From: Marinomonas communis
GTDB lineage: Bacteria; Pseudomonadota; Gammaproteobacteria; Pseudomonadales; Marinomonadaceae
DNA length: 64,000 bases
Direction of reading: 5' to 3'
Assembly (NCBI RefSeq): GCF_004363305.1
Contig: NZ_SNZA01000001.1
Span: forward strand, 150,902 to 214,901
In this document: positions 1 through 8,840 of the stretch, piece after piece
Numbering within the stretch: position 1 is the stretch's first letter
How the letters are laid out: each line of letters starts with the position of its first letter
Made by a program: the position numbers and the translations under genes
Notes under the pieces: model-generated
What the model was told of the DNA's origin: nothing
The model's database searches: none
Seen by the model: the letters and a program-made list of their open reading frames with translations, nothing else

Positions 1-288
1 AGAAGTAAAGCTGATATCGAGATTTTCTAGGTGTTGCTCCAACTGTTGCTTCGAGTCAGCAGAGACAGCCAGAATGTCTACGCCTGCTTCGGCAAATGCT
101 TGTTTATATGTCTCAATTTCATTTAGATATTTGGTGCAGAGCGGGCAATGTTTACCACGATAAACAAACACTGCTTGCCATGTCGTATCACCTTCAGGTT
201 TGCCTAGCTTGACTTTGGTTCCATCAAGCTTTGTTGCTTCTAATATAGGAAAAGCGTCACCCGCTTTGAGTTTTTGTGAATATGTCAT
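1..288 (-). CDS. Peroxiredoxin-like protein, partial duplicate copy
   Basis: This is the first 95 to 96 codons of a thiol peroxidase-like protein whose complete paralogue lies at 11469-12008. ATG is at 286-288, preceded on the minus strand by AAGGAACCGAG. The redox motif HCPLCTKY is present. Compared with the complete copy there are four base differences inside the gene: three are synonymous and one changes Val18 to Ala. The first three bases of the window do not match the other copy, so codon 96 differs and homology may stop exactly there; what lies further left is not visible. Upstream it is joined to a chemoreceptor fragment instead of the usual operon partners. It may be a functional second allele or a truncated relic. 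Confidence 0.7.
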   Translation of the reverse strand, partial: MTYSQKLKAGDAFPILEATKLDGTKVKLGKPEGDTTWQAVFVYRGKHCPLCTKYLNEIETYKQAFAEAGVDILAVSADSKQQLEQHLENLDISFTS

Positions 289-335
289 CTCGGTTCCTTA
301 TAGAAAGCACTGTTCTAATGCGGTAAACAGTGTTT
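4..335 (+). repeat. Left copy of ~330-bp direct repeat
   Basis: This segment matches 11724-12055 in the same orientation at a constant offset of 11720 bases. About six mismatches are visible (positions 142, 184, 202, 236, 324 and 333). It covers the 5' part of the peroxiredoxin gene and its upstream spacer. Homology fades at 333-336, inside an inverted repeat (arms AAAGCACTGTT and AACAGTGCTTT in the right copy). The two copies bracket the chemoreceptor fragment and the DMSP gene block. Confidence 0.9.
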
Positions 336-1065
336 GATAGCTTCCTGCTAATTTCTGTACCGGTTTGAAGTTATTATCGAGATTATTGCTATCGGCCAGA
401 ATAACACCAGTGTCCTCTATCAATATCAAATAGCCATCCTGACCAAAGTGCACCTTCTGTACCACTTCGGTCAGTTTGTTCAGACTAACGTCCAGTCCTA
501 TCACGCCTTCAAGACCACTTTGAGTCGTAAAGGTATGCAGGTAATCAATTAACGGTGCTTTGGTCGTCAGGTCTTAATACACCGGCGGGCGAACAATTTC
601 ACCGGGCTTGCTGATAGTCGCTTGATACCAAGGACGTTTTCTGGGGTTGTAATTGCCTAATTTGCCTTTAGGCCATTGAATATAACCCCCGGTTTCAAGC
701 CCCAGGAAAACATAGGCAAGATCTGGTCGGGCCTCACCAAAGGCGTTCATCAGAGCAAAAGCTTCCGCTTCAATATTGCCTTCCAGCTGAGAAAATGTGG
801 GCTTTTCTTCTGCAACATAGTGGTTGGTATCAGCAGTAAGGCGTTTAATCGCGGGACTCTCTGTCAGGTAGCGGGCGTCTTCTGCTAAACCATTCAGGTA
901 CAAGCTGAAAGCGTTATCAATATGCTTGATCTCAGCTTGTGCTTGTTGCTGATACTGTCCAAGCGCGTTTTCTCGTATTTGCAGTGTTATCAGAACGGTG
1001 ATCATTAACAGAGGAATGATTACCGCACAGAATAGTGATGTGATAAGTCGGGCTTTGATCGACAT
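298..1065 (-). pseudogene. Methyl-accepting chemotaxis receptor, N-terminal fragment with in-frame stop
   Basis: The fragment starts at ATG 1065 with a basic N-terminus and one hydrophobic membrane segment (about residues 8-28). An extracytoplasmic Cache sensor follows, with typical motifs YNPRKRPWYQ and FGQDGYLILIEDTGV. A TAA stop at 574-576 follows PPVY. The same frame stays open beyond it and continues the Cache domain to 298, so one CAA-to-TAA change would explain the break. The second membrane segment, HAMP and methyl-accepting signalling domains are absent, because the gene runs straight into the duplicated peroxiredoxin spacer at about 332-336. It was probably once a small-molecule chemoreceptor carried with the adjoining block; it cannot signal now. 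Confidence 0.75.
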
Positions 1066-1466
1066 GACTAGCCTTTATCTCAGATTATTTCTTTTACTGT
1101 ACTTAGCGTGGCTTTTAGCGACAGGGAAAGGCCGTAGCGATAGCTGGCCAAACCTCACTTTAATGCTGACACAGCCTGATTAACGGACAATTGATTTATA
1201 GGAATGCCAGGTCAGACAAAAACTCATCCCTGATTTATTTATGGGCCTTAACATGGGGGTTAGAGGCTAGGTTTCTCCATAACAATATCAGGCATTACCT
1301 GATGTAATGACCCAGTGATTTTTATTGGTTTCTCTTTTTTTTCCCTCTGCGTCAATCTTGCTTTCAGAGCTTAAACACAAGCTTTTTCAACCAAGCTAGC
1401 TTGAGCCGGTAACTAAATAGGTAGCTATACCGGTAACAACAAAAATCAAGAATCAGGATTAACGCT
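1066..1466. other. Intergenic region with dyad and direct repeats ahead of the aldo/keto reductase
   Basis: No convincing gene is seen in these 401 bases. A 6-5-6 dyad ATCAGG-CATTA-CCTGAT lies at 1287-1303. Two copies of CCGGTAAC lie at 1406-1413 and 1430-1437, 24 bases apart, close to the start of the next gene. They look like regulator contact sites, but no regulator can be assigned. Confidence 0.35.
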
Positions 1467-2483
1467 ATGCAATACGTACGTCTAGGCCAATCCGGCCTGA
1501 AAGTATCCCGTCTGTGTCTGGGAACCATGAATATGGGCTCTAAAGAGTGGAAGCCCTGGATCTTTGACGAAAAGGAGAGCGAACCGATTATCCGTCACGC
1601 TCTGGATAACGGCGTTAACTTTATCGATCTGGCCGATTTTTATTCCACAGGTGCCGGTGAAGAAGTGGTGTGTAACGTACTGCGCCGTATTGGTCGTCGT
1701 GATGAGATGGTTATCACGACAAAAGTGGGTTATGCCATGAGCGATGATATCAACGCTCAGGGACATTCCCGCAAGCATATTTTTGATGCGATCGATGCTT
1801 CTCTGACCCGTATGGGCATGGATTATGTTGATATCTATATGCTGCATTATTTTGATACCGAGACGCCGGTAGAAGAGACCATGGGTGCTCTGAACGATAT
1901 TGTACTGGCAGGTAAAGCCCGTTATATCGGTATCTCGACCATGACCACTGGTCAGCTGGCGAAGATTCTGATGGTGTGCGACAAAAACGGCTGGCAGCGT
2001 CCGATCAATATGCAGCTGCAGCTGAACTGTGCTTACCGTGAAGAAGAGCGTGAGATGATTCCGTTCTGTATGGATCAGGGCATCGGAGTATCTGTCTTCA
2101 GCCCGCTGGCGCGCGGTATTCTGACTAATGATCTGCAGTCAAACCGTAATCAGACCGATTTCTTCACAGCAGAGATGTACAACGATCAGGCGTCAAAAGA
2201 TATCTCTTACTCTGTTGCTAAGGTGGCTGATGCCCGTGGTGTACTGCCTGCTCAGATCGCTCAGGCCTGGGTGCTAAACAAGCCGGAAATCAGTTCTATG
2301 CTGGTTGGTGCTGATACGAAAGAGCAGGTTGATAGTGCCCTGGCTGCGGTGGAAACCAAGCTGACCGAAGAGGAAATTTATGAGCTGGAGCGCAACTACA
2401 CGCCATGTGATCTGATTAACGACTACACCGCAGGTAAGCGTATTCCGCGGACTGCCCGTCCGGCTAAAGGAGATTTTGCCTGA
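1467..2483 (+). CDS. Aldo/keto reductase, YajO-like
   Basis: This 338-residue protein is of normal length for NAD(P)H-dependent aldo/keto reductases and resembles E. coli YajO along its length (start MQYVRLGQSGLKVSRLCLGT; middle GKARYIGIST). Catalytic tetrad positions are visible: Asp and Tyr in DLADFYS, Lys in TTKVGY and His in YMLHYFD. The C-terminal part has the cofactor-binding stretch around SSMLVGADTKEQ. ATG follows AGGATTAACGCT. It stands alone with its own terminator at 2665-2689. The family reduces aldehydes or ketones; here a C3 aldehyde or a stress carbonyl is possible, but the substrate is unknown. CTG-rich codon use matches the neighbouring lyase and dehydrogenase. Confidence 0.85.
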   Translation: MQYVRLGQSGLKVSRLCLGTMNMGSKEWKPWIFDEKESEPIIRHALDNGVNFIDLADFYSTGAGEEVVCNVLRRIGRRDEMVITTKVGYAMSDDINAQGHSRKHIFDAIDASLTRMGMDYVDIYMLHYFDTETPVEETMGALNDIVLAGKARYIGISTMTTGQLAKILMVCDKNGWQRPINMQLQLNCAYREEEREMIPFCMDQGIGVSVFSPLARGILTNDLQSNRNQTDFFTAEMYNDQASKDISYSVAKVADARGVLPAQIAQAWVLNKPEISSMLVGADTKEQVDSALAAVETKLTEEEIYELERNYTPCDLINDYTAGKRIPRTARPAKGDFA

Positions 2484-2878
2484 TCAACCCCTGCGTTATT
2501 TTTTGCTATAACCTTTGATGGTGATTAGCTAGGTAAATTCCAGGTGAAGGCAGTTAAATCTCTGTTTTCAGCCCTCTCGTGCAAGAGTTTGGAAGTTTAC
2601 CTTACTTGTTAAGCCTTTTGTGTTCACTGCTCTTACAGATTGCTAAGCTGTAAGACAGTACTTTAGCCCTGCCAGAGCGGGGCTTTTTTATATCTATTTT
2701 CTTATATATATAGTGGTCTAATAAACCCGGACACCATTTTAGGTGGTAAATGAACAGTGGATGACCTCTCAAAAACTCTTATGACTTTTTTGCATACTCC
2801 TTTGTCTTTTTATCTCTTGTCCAAAACTAATGAAATCTTTTTTATAGAGTTTTTGCCCCTCTAATCAAGGACACCGGA
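2484..2878. other. Intergenic region with terminator and possible insertion-sequence end
   Basis: No gene is seen. Apart from the terminator, 2711-2760 contains the stretch GTGGTCTAATAAACCCGGAC. Read on the other strand, this resembles the termini of some IS3-family elements. No transposase codons accompany it, so at most it is a remnant. AAGGA precedes the next start codon. Confidence 0.25.
2665..2689 (+). terminator. Rho-independent terminator after the aldo/keto reductase
   Basis: The stem AGCCCTGC/GCGGGGCT (8 pairs, one G-T) has loop CAGA and is followed by six T. It lies 180 bases after the reductase stop. Confidence 0.75.
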
Positions 2879-4246
2879 ATGACTGAAGTAGTGACATCGA
2901 TACCCGCTGAAACCATCAGGGAGCGAACAGAAATTGATCTTATTGGCCCTGTTCTTGTACCCTCTAATGCACTTTATGGAGGTCAGACTCAGCGGGCACT
3001 TAATCTCTATCCCTTAAATGGTGAAAAGCCGTTATCGGATTACCCTCAGCTGATTCGAGGTATACTGGCAGTTAAAAAAATTGCGGCACTCACTAATCGA
3101 CAGACCGATGAACTCCCCTCTGAAGTTGCGAATGCCATTATTGCCAGTATTGAGTCTCTGGAGGCTAATCTTCCGTTGGATCAATTCCCGGTACATGCTT
3201 GTCACGGTGGCGGTGGTATCTCTACCAATATGAATGTTAATGAGGTGCTGGCAAATCTGGTTAACCGTGATTTCTTCCAGCAACCGTTGGGTAGTTACCG
3301 CCCGGTTCATCCCAATGATGATATCAATCTGAATAACTCCACCAGCGATGCACTCACCACAGCATGCCACTTTGCAATAATTGAGCAGTGGCAGGGTTTA
3401 CAGGTAGCAATTAAAGATTTGTCAGCTGAATTTTTACTACAGGCTGAGCAGTGGCAGCACGTACAAAAAATTTCCCGTACCTGTCTACAGGATGCGGTTG
3501 AGATCAGTTTTGCCGATCTTTTTAGTGGTTATATCAGTCTGATTGAGCGTAACCAAAAGCGGTTGGATCAAGATGTTGAAGCGCTTTATCGCATTAATCT
3601 GGGGGGCAATATTATTGGCCGTAAAGGTGACTGCTCAGAGGCGTTTTTTGCTCAGGTAATGCCGATGGTGCAACAGGTGATGGGTAATGAAAAATACGAG
3701 CATAATCCTAACCTGTTTGATGCGTCACAAAACCACGATGATCTGATTGCTGTTGCCAATCGCCTGGATCTGTTTGCCCGTGGTCTATTGAAGATCGCTA
3801 AGGATTTCCGTTTGATGTCATCAGGCCCTGCGACCGGTTTTGGCGAGCTGCATTTGCCTGCGGTGCAACCAGGTTCCTCTGCCATGCCAGGTAAGGTCAA
3901 TCCAACCATTCCTGAGTATCTGGTGCAATGTTGTATGCAGGTGTGTGGCCGCTGTTACTCCGTGCAAATGACCCAGGATCATGGTGAGCTGGATCTGAAT
4001 GTTTGGCAGGCGGTAGTGATCCACAATCTGCTGGATGCGATGAGTTGTTTGGAAAACGGTATTCGCGCTTTTACCGAGTATTGCGTCAGTGGTTTACGTC
4101 CAAATCTGGAACGCAACCAAGAGAATATTAATACTCTGATACCCGTCTTGATTCGTTTGAAACAGAAAAAGGGTTACTCGTTTGCTTCACGTATTTATAA
4201 AGAAACGGGAGGGGATTTGGAGCAGATTCTAGCTTATCTGGACTAG
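2879..4246 (+). CDS. Aspartase/fumarase superfamily lyase
   Basis: This 455-residue protein belongs to the class II fumarase/aspartase family. The superfamily signature GSSAMPGKVNP (the mobile catalytic Ser loop) is intact near residue 325. STNMNVNEVLAN and HPNDDINLNNSTSDA correspond to the conserved N-terminal motifs (GTSTNMNVNEVIAN and HPNDHVNxSQSTND in aspartases). The family eliminates ammonia, water or another leaving group from a succinyl-type substrate, or adds it back. The variant residues HGGGGIS and DDINLNN make plain aspartase or fumarase doubtful. The RBS AAGGA and ATG support the start. Its place between an aldehyde dehydrogenase and a reductase in a DddP block suggests a catabolic role on a C3 or C4 acid; that is inference. 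Confidence 0.85.
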   Translation: MTEVVTSIPAETIRERTEIDLIGPVLVPSNALYGGQTQRALNLYPLNGEKPLSDYPQLIRGILAVKKIAALTNRQTDELPSEVANAIIASIESLEANLPLDQFPVHACHGGGGISTNMNVNEVLANLVNRDFFQQPLGSYRPVHPNDDINLNNSTSDALTTACHFAIIEQWQGLQVAIKDLSAEFLLQAEQWQHVQKISRTCLQDAVEISFADLFSGYISLIERNQKRLDQDVEALYRINLGGNIIGRKGDCSEAFFAQVMPMVQQVMGNEKYEHNPNLFDASQNHDDLIAVANRLDLFARGLLKIAKDFRLMSSGPATGFGELHLPAVQPGSSAMPGKVNPTIPEYLVQCCMQVCGRCYSVQMTQDHGELDLNVWQAVVIHNLLDAMSCLENGIRAFTEYCVSGLRPNLERNQENINTLIPVLIRLKQKKGYSFASRIYKETGGDLEQILAYLD

Positions 4247-4472
4247 TCCATAGCAATCCAGTCATATACGGAACAGGCCACATTACTCTTAAAATAGGCG
4301 CTTGAATTTATAGGATGAGTTTTTTGCAGGGTTGGCATTCAGTAATGTCAATTGTGCCTGAGGGCACCTCTTTATAACATGCTTGTGTTCATTTTTGGCA
4401 GAGTGGCAGTCGATTCACTACCCTGAATTAAGTAGTCATTCTGCCTTTTATCTATGACTACAGGAAATCATC

Positions 4473-5969
4473 ATGACAACAAATAATATTCCTCTGGCTT
4501 GGGCTCGTGACTGGCTGCAACAACCAAAACAACAGTACATCAATGGTCAATGGGTTGACGGTAACAGTGATGATTGGGTGGTCAGTAATCCGGCCAATGG
4601 TGAAGAACTGTGCCGTTTTGCCATGGCGGATACAGATCAGGTTGAACAAACTGCTGTGATTGCCAATCAGAACCACGAAGCGGGTACCTGGTCGAAAATG
4701 AGCCGCACCGAGCGTGCTAATGCTCTGCGTCAAATCGCTGACCTGATCCGCAATAATGTCGAAAAGCTGGCGCTGTTGGAAACCCTACCAAACGGTAAGC
4801 TGTTTGCAGAATCCATGGCTGATGATATCCCAACCTGTGCCGATATCTTTGATTATTATGCTGGTTGGACCGATAAGTTTTACGGTGAAACCTCTCCGGT
4901 TGATGACGGTTTCCTGAACTACACCCTGAAAGAGCCCGTGGGTGTCTGTGGTCTGATCGCACCGTGGAACTTCCCGTTGTATCAAGCTAGCCTGAAGATC
5001 GCTCCGGCTCTGGCCATGGGCAATACGGTGATTATCAAACCGTCTGAATATACCCCGCTGACCATGATCTACCTGATGGAGCTGATCGACAGCGAACTGG
5101 ATCTGCCTGCTGGTGTGCTGAATATGCTGCTGACCGACGGTGTTAACGCCAATCAACTGACCATCAGCAACAATGTACACAAGATCTCGTTCACCGGTAG
5201 TACAGGTGTGGGTCGTAAGATTGTACAGAATTCTGGCGCCTCTAACCTGAAAGCGGCCACCCTGGAGCTGGGTGGTAAGTCACCTTGTATCTTCTTTGAA
5301 GATACGCCGGATCTGGACGGTGCGGTTGATCGTGCCTTTACCGTGATGTTCTCCCACAAAGGTGAGAAATGCTCTGAGCCAACCCGTTTCCTAATTCACG
5401 ACAGTATCTACGATACGGTAGTGGAAAAGCTGGTTGAGAAAGCGGAAGCGATCAAGTGTGGTGATCCACTGACTGAAGGTGTGGATCAGGGCCCGCAGTG
5501 TAATAAGGTTCAGTTCGATAAGATCATGGAGTATATCGAGATTGGTAAAACCGAAGCCAAACTGGTTGCTGGTGGTTATGCCGATATCGAAGGCGACAAT
5601 GCCAAGGGGTACTATATCCGCCCAACGATCTTCTCTGATGTGCCGGCGGATGCCCGGATCGCCCAGGAAGAGATCTTTGGCCCGGTATTGAGTTGTATCC
5701 GTTTCCACAGCACCGAAGAAGCGGTACAGATCGCGAACTCAACGGAGTACGGTCTGGCTGCAGGTCTGTATACTGCTGATGTTTCCCGTGCTCACAAAGT
5801 GGCTGAGCAACTGGATGCCGGTATGCTGTTTATCAATCGTTATGGCTGTTACGGCCTGGCCGCACCTTTTGGTGGCTTTAAACAGAGTGGCTGGGGCAAA
5901 GAGATGGCGATTCACTCCCTAGCCTCCTACACCAAAACCAAAGGCGTTTGGGTGTACTACGGGGACTAA
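4473..5969 (+). CDS. NAD(P)-dependent aldehyde dehydrogenase
   Basis: This 498-residue protein has the usual length of the ALDH superfamily and is closest in feel to betaine/gamma-aminobutyraldehyde dehydrogenases. Catalytic residues are visible: Asn166 in APWNFP, Glu265 in LELGGKSP and the nucleophile Cys300 in KGEKCSEPTR. The cofactor motif FTGSTGVG is present. It oxidises an aldehyde to an acid or, less likely, to an acyl-CoA. AGGA lies upstream of ATG, and a terminator at 6005-6028 closes the unit. In the DMSP context the substrate could be malonate semialdehyde or a betaine-type aldehyde, but it lacks the marks needed to call it a DddC methylmalonate-semialdehyde dehydrogenase. Confidence 0.88.
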   Translation: MTTNNIPLAWARDWLQQPKQQYINGQWVDGNSDDWVVSNPANGEELCRFAMADTDQVEQTAVIANQNHEAGTWSKMSRTERANALRQIADLIRNNVEKLALLETLPNGKLFAESMADDIPTCADIFDYYAGWTDKFYGETSPVDDGFLNYTLKEPVGVCGLIAPWNFPLYQASLKIAPALAMGNTVIIKPSEYTPLTMIYLMELIDSELDLPAGVLNMLLTDGVNANQLTISNNVHKISFTGSTGVGRKIVQNSGASNLKAATLELGGKSPCIFFEDTPDLDGAVDRAFTVMFSHKGEKCSEPTRFLIHDSIYDTVVEKLVEKAEAIKCGDPLTEGVDQGPQCNKVQFDKIMEYIEIGKTEAKLVAGGYADIEGDNAKGYYIRPTIFSDVPADARIAQEEIFGPVLSCIRFHSTEEAVQIANSTEYGLAAGLYTADVSRAHKVAEQLDAGMLFINRYGCYGLAAPFGGFKQSGWGKEMAIHSLASYTKTKGVWVYYGD

Positions 5970-6004
5970 TACGTTACCTGTATCCTTTGAATCAAGCAGA
6001 AAAA

Positions 6005-6028
6005 AGCGCTCTAGGGCGCTTTTTTTTG
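6005..6028 (+). terminator. Terminator after the aldehyde dehydrogenase
   Basis: The stem AGCGCT/GGCGCT has loop CTAG, is preceded by A residues and is followed by nine T. Confidence 0.8.
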
Positions 6029-6162
6029 TACCTGTTCGTCTTATACTCAAAACACACAATTGCTCAAAATTGGTTGATTTAAGATTATGTAAGATAAAGC
6101 TTTTGGGCGAAAGTAGAATAAAAATATTTTGTGATGTTCAGGGCATTCCAGGTTTAAAAAAT

Positions 6163-7032
6163 ATGCGACAACTACCTTCTTTAACCGCGTTAAGAGTCTT
6201 TGAGGTGGCTGGTAAACAGCTCAGCTTTACAATGGCAGCCAAGCAGCTGTATGTGACGCAGGGTGCCGTTAGCCGACAGATCAAGCAGCTGGAGGATTAT
6301 CTGGGGGTTCCCCTGTTTGTGCGTATGCATCACAAACTGGAACTGACCGATTCAGGTCGACAGCTGCTGCAGAAGATTGAGCAGTCCTTTGATTTAATCG
6401 AAACTGCCGTTACTGAAATTCGTGATCCCAAGTTACGGCAAAAGCTGAATATTCTGGTCCCCCCCACCCTGGCCACTCGCTGGTTAGCAAGGCGCTTAAC
6501 AGAGTTCCATAAGCGCTTCCCTGAGCTGGAAGTGTCTGTTTATGATCATCCTAGTGAGCATGTATTATTTGACTGTGAAATTCGCTTTGGTCGTATGGCG
6601 AAACCCAAGCACTTTAGTGAGATGCTTTTTCTGGAGCAGCATGTACCTGTTTGTTTACCGGATATGATCGACAGGGCACAAAACCTGACGCTGGAAGCAG
6701 GCAATTTGCTACACATATTGCACGAAGGAGAAAGGTTGCCGGTATGGCGAGACTGGCTGGAGGCAGCAGGGCTCCATCAACAAGTAGACGCAGATCGAGG
6801 CCTGTCGTTTAGTACACTGGATCAGGCCATCAGTGCATTAAAAGCGGGCACGGGTTTTGCGGTGATTGAGAAGCATATGATTAGCAGGGAACTGGAAGAG
6901 GGTCGACTGGCTCAGTTCAGTGATATCGAGGTGAGCGGCCCTTACGGCTACTGGCTGGATATTCCACCGGAGCGGCAGGGATTATCCAAGGTGGTCTTTT
7001 TTAGAGAGTGGCTGCACGAGCAGTTGGCTTGA
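6163..7032 (+). CDS. LysR-family regulator, GcvA-like
   Basis: This 289-residue regulator has an N-terminal winged helix-turn-helix (residues 5-65, SFTMAAKQLYVTQGAVSRQI) and a C-terminal substrate-binding effector domain. The start at ATG 6163 is chosen because MRQLPSLTALRVFEVAG is the normal GcvA-type N-terminus; an upstream TTG would add 31 unlike residues. It is convergent with the BCCT gene and separated from it by a strong hairpin. It may control the lyase, dehydrogenase or DddP units, with acrylate or a related acid as a possible ligand; neither is shown by the sequence. Confidence 0.85.
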   Translation: MRQLPSLTALRVFEVAGKQLSFTMAAKQLYVTQGAVSRQIKQLEDYLGVPLFVRMHHKLELTDSGRQLLQKIEQSFDLIETAVTEIRDPKLRQKLNILVPPTLATRWLARRLTEFHKRFPELEVSVYDHPSEHVLFDCEIRFGRMAKPKHFSEMLFLEQHVPVCLPDMIDRAQNLTLEAGNLLHILHEGERLPVWRDWLEAAGLHQQVDADRGLSFSTLDQAISALKAGTGFAVIEKHMISRELEEGRLAQFSDIEVSGPYGYWLDIPPERQGLSKVVFFREWLHEQLA

Positions 7033-7039
7033 TGGCAGA

Positions 7040-7067
7040 CCGTGTTCTGCTTTCCAGCAGAACACGG
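7040..7067. terminator. Bidirectional hairpin between LysR and BCCT genes
   Basis: A perfect 12-bp stem CCGTGTTCTGCT/AGCAGAACACGG with loop TTCC lies between the two convergent stops. The T tract is weak on the plus side (TTGCGTTTTT). Confidence 0.65.
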
Positions 7068-7112
7068 TTGCGTTTTTGAGAACGGTTTAAGGCCTGAACT
7101 TTAGAGGGAGGG

Positions 7113-8672
7113 CTAAGGTGCTGGCGATACTTCCTGTTGCATCGGCTCAGAGTCACTATCTGAATCGGTATCCATATCCTGTTTCTCCGCTATCAGCGCC
7201 TTGATAAAGCCAGCACACATCACAGATACGATAATCGCAAATGGGAAGCCCAGGATGATCAGGACCGCCTGAATCGCACCCATACCACCTACCATCAGCA
7301 ACAGGATGGTCACGGTAGATACGGATACCACCCAGAAAATGCGTTGCCAAACGGGGGCCAGATCACCATCCTGAGACGTCAGAATATTAATCACCAGAGT
7401 ACCCGAATCTGCTGTGGTGATAAAAAAGACAAAGATTGAGAACAGTACTAGGTAGCTAATAAATTCAACGCCTGCAAACAGCTCAAAGAATTTAAACAGA
7501 GCGGTAGATGAGTCTGCAGATACGGCTGTTGCCAGCTCAGTGATCCCTTGATTATGAATCATATCCAGAGCGGTAATACCGAAGATGGATAACCAAACCA
7601 GTGAGAAAGCGACAGGGATAATCAGCACGCCAAAGACAAACTCACGAATGGTTCTGCCACGGGAGATACGAGCAATAAAGACACCGGTTGGTGCAGCGAA
7701 GGCGATCCACCAGGCCCAGTACAGTAGAGTCCAGCCTTCAAACCAGGAAGGGTTGGTTTGCGAGTAGGTTTCAAAGGTCAGAGGTACCAGATTGCTCAGG
7801 TAATCTCCAACGCTATTGACTGTCGCGTTAAGCACATCTGAGGTATTACCTGCAAACAGGACAAAAATCATCAGGCCGATAGCCACATTGATATTCAGTA
7901 CCGACAGCTGCTTGATGCCCTTTTTAAGACCCAATAGCAGAGACAAGCAGGTCACAATACCAATACCGATAATCAAAGCGACCTGTACACCGACACCTTT
8001 AGGCACGTCAAACAGGTAATTCAGGCCGGAGTTGATCTGCATAACACCGAAACCCAGCGGTGTCACAATACCAATCACAGTTGCTAATACGGCAAAGGAA
8101 TCGACAAAATCGCCGATAGGGCCGTAGATTTTTTTGCCAATCAGTGGGTAGAGAGCAGAGCGCATCTCAATAGGTAGGTTTTTACGATAAGCCGCATAAG
8201 AGATCACTAAAGCCACAATAGCGTAGATTGCCCAGGCATTAAAACCCCAGTGAAAAAAAGTAATGGTCATGGCCTGCTCCATCGCCTGGGCCGTTTTAGC
8301 TTCGGCCACCGGTGGTGACAGATAATGCATCACAGGCTCGGCAACACCAAAAAAGACCAGGCCAATGCCCATGCCGGTGGAGAACAGCATAGCCCCCCAG
8401 GCAAAGGTACTGAACTCGGGACGTTCATGATCCTGCCCCAGACGCAGGTTACCGATTTTAGTACTCATACCACAATAGGCCAGCACCAGCATAAAACCTG
8501 CAACACTGAGCATGTAAAACCAGCCAAACTTTACTGCGATCAGATGCTGCGCCTGTTTAACCAGGGCTGTAGCACTGTCCGGGGTGACCAGGACAAATAG
8601 GATCAGAATACTCAGGACAGCGCAGGAGACTGCAGCGACCCGTTTCTTATAGTTGTTCTCTGTAGTGATCAT
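7113..8672 (-). CDS. BCCT-family betaine/DMSP transporter
   Basis: This 519-residue membrane protein has about 12 hydrophobic segments and belongs to the betaine-choline-carnitine transporters. The family core is plain: the Trp-rich YWAWWIAF and the following FIARISRGRTIREF. The motif GMGIGLVFFGVAEP contains the glycine-x-glycine pattern that, in BetP, marks sodium-coupled betaine carriers. The C-terminus is a short acidic tail. It lies 168 bases downstream of dddP on the same strand and is probably co-transcribed, so DMSP is the likely cargo (the role of DddT proteins), although glycine betaine is equally compatible with the fold. Confidence 0.85.
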   Translation of the reverse strand: MITTENNYKKRVAAVSCAVLSILILFVLVTPDSATALVKQAQHLIAVKFGWFYMLSVAGFMLVLAYCGMSTKIGNLRLGQDHERPEFSTFAWGAMLFSTGMGIGLVFFGVAEPVMHYLSPPVAEAKTAQAMEQAMTITFFHWGFNAWAIYAIVALVISYAAYRKNLPIEMRSALYPLIGKKIYGPIGDFVDSFAVLATVIGIVTPLGFGVMQINSGLNYLFDVPKGVGVQVALIIGIGIVTCLSLLLGLKKGIKQLSVLNINVAIGLMIFVLFAGNTSDVLNATVNSVGDYLSNLVPLTFETYSQTNPSWFEGWTLLYWAWWIAFAAPTGVFIARISRGRTIREFVFGVLIIPVAFSLVWLSIFGITALDMIHNQGITELATAVSADSSTALFKFFELFAGVEFISYLVLFSIFVFFITTADSGTLVINILTSQDGDLAPVWQRIFWVVSVSTVTILLLMVGGMGAIQAVLIILGFPFAIIVSVMCAGFIKALIAEKQDMDTDSDSDSEPMQQEVSPAP

Positions 8673-8840
8673 ATTAGGTTACTTCTTTTATGTTTGTGGG
8701 AAGTACCACTGAGATAGGATCATGTAGCTTCTTGCTATCCCGTGGTTGAAAGGCGCTGGATGGCATCCAGCGCTCAAGGTTTCAAGACTGTAAACTGCTT
8801 AGACAAATCTGAAACAGTGTTACAAGCCTGAAAACAGTGA

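Noticed and set aside
4325..4375. Small hairpin GTGCC-TGAG-GGCAC as lyase terminator
   Set aside because: The stem has only five pairs and no proper T tract; too weak to list.
6070..6162. Longer LysR N-terminus from a TTG
   Set aside because: The extra 31 residues have no counterpart in the family and the ATG at 6163 starts the usual HTH sequence.
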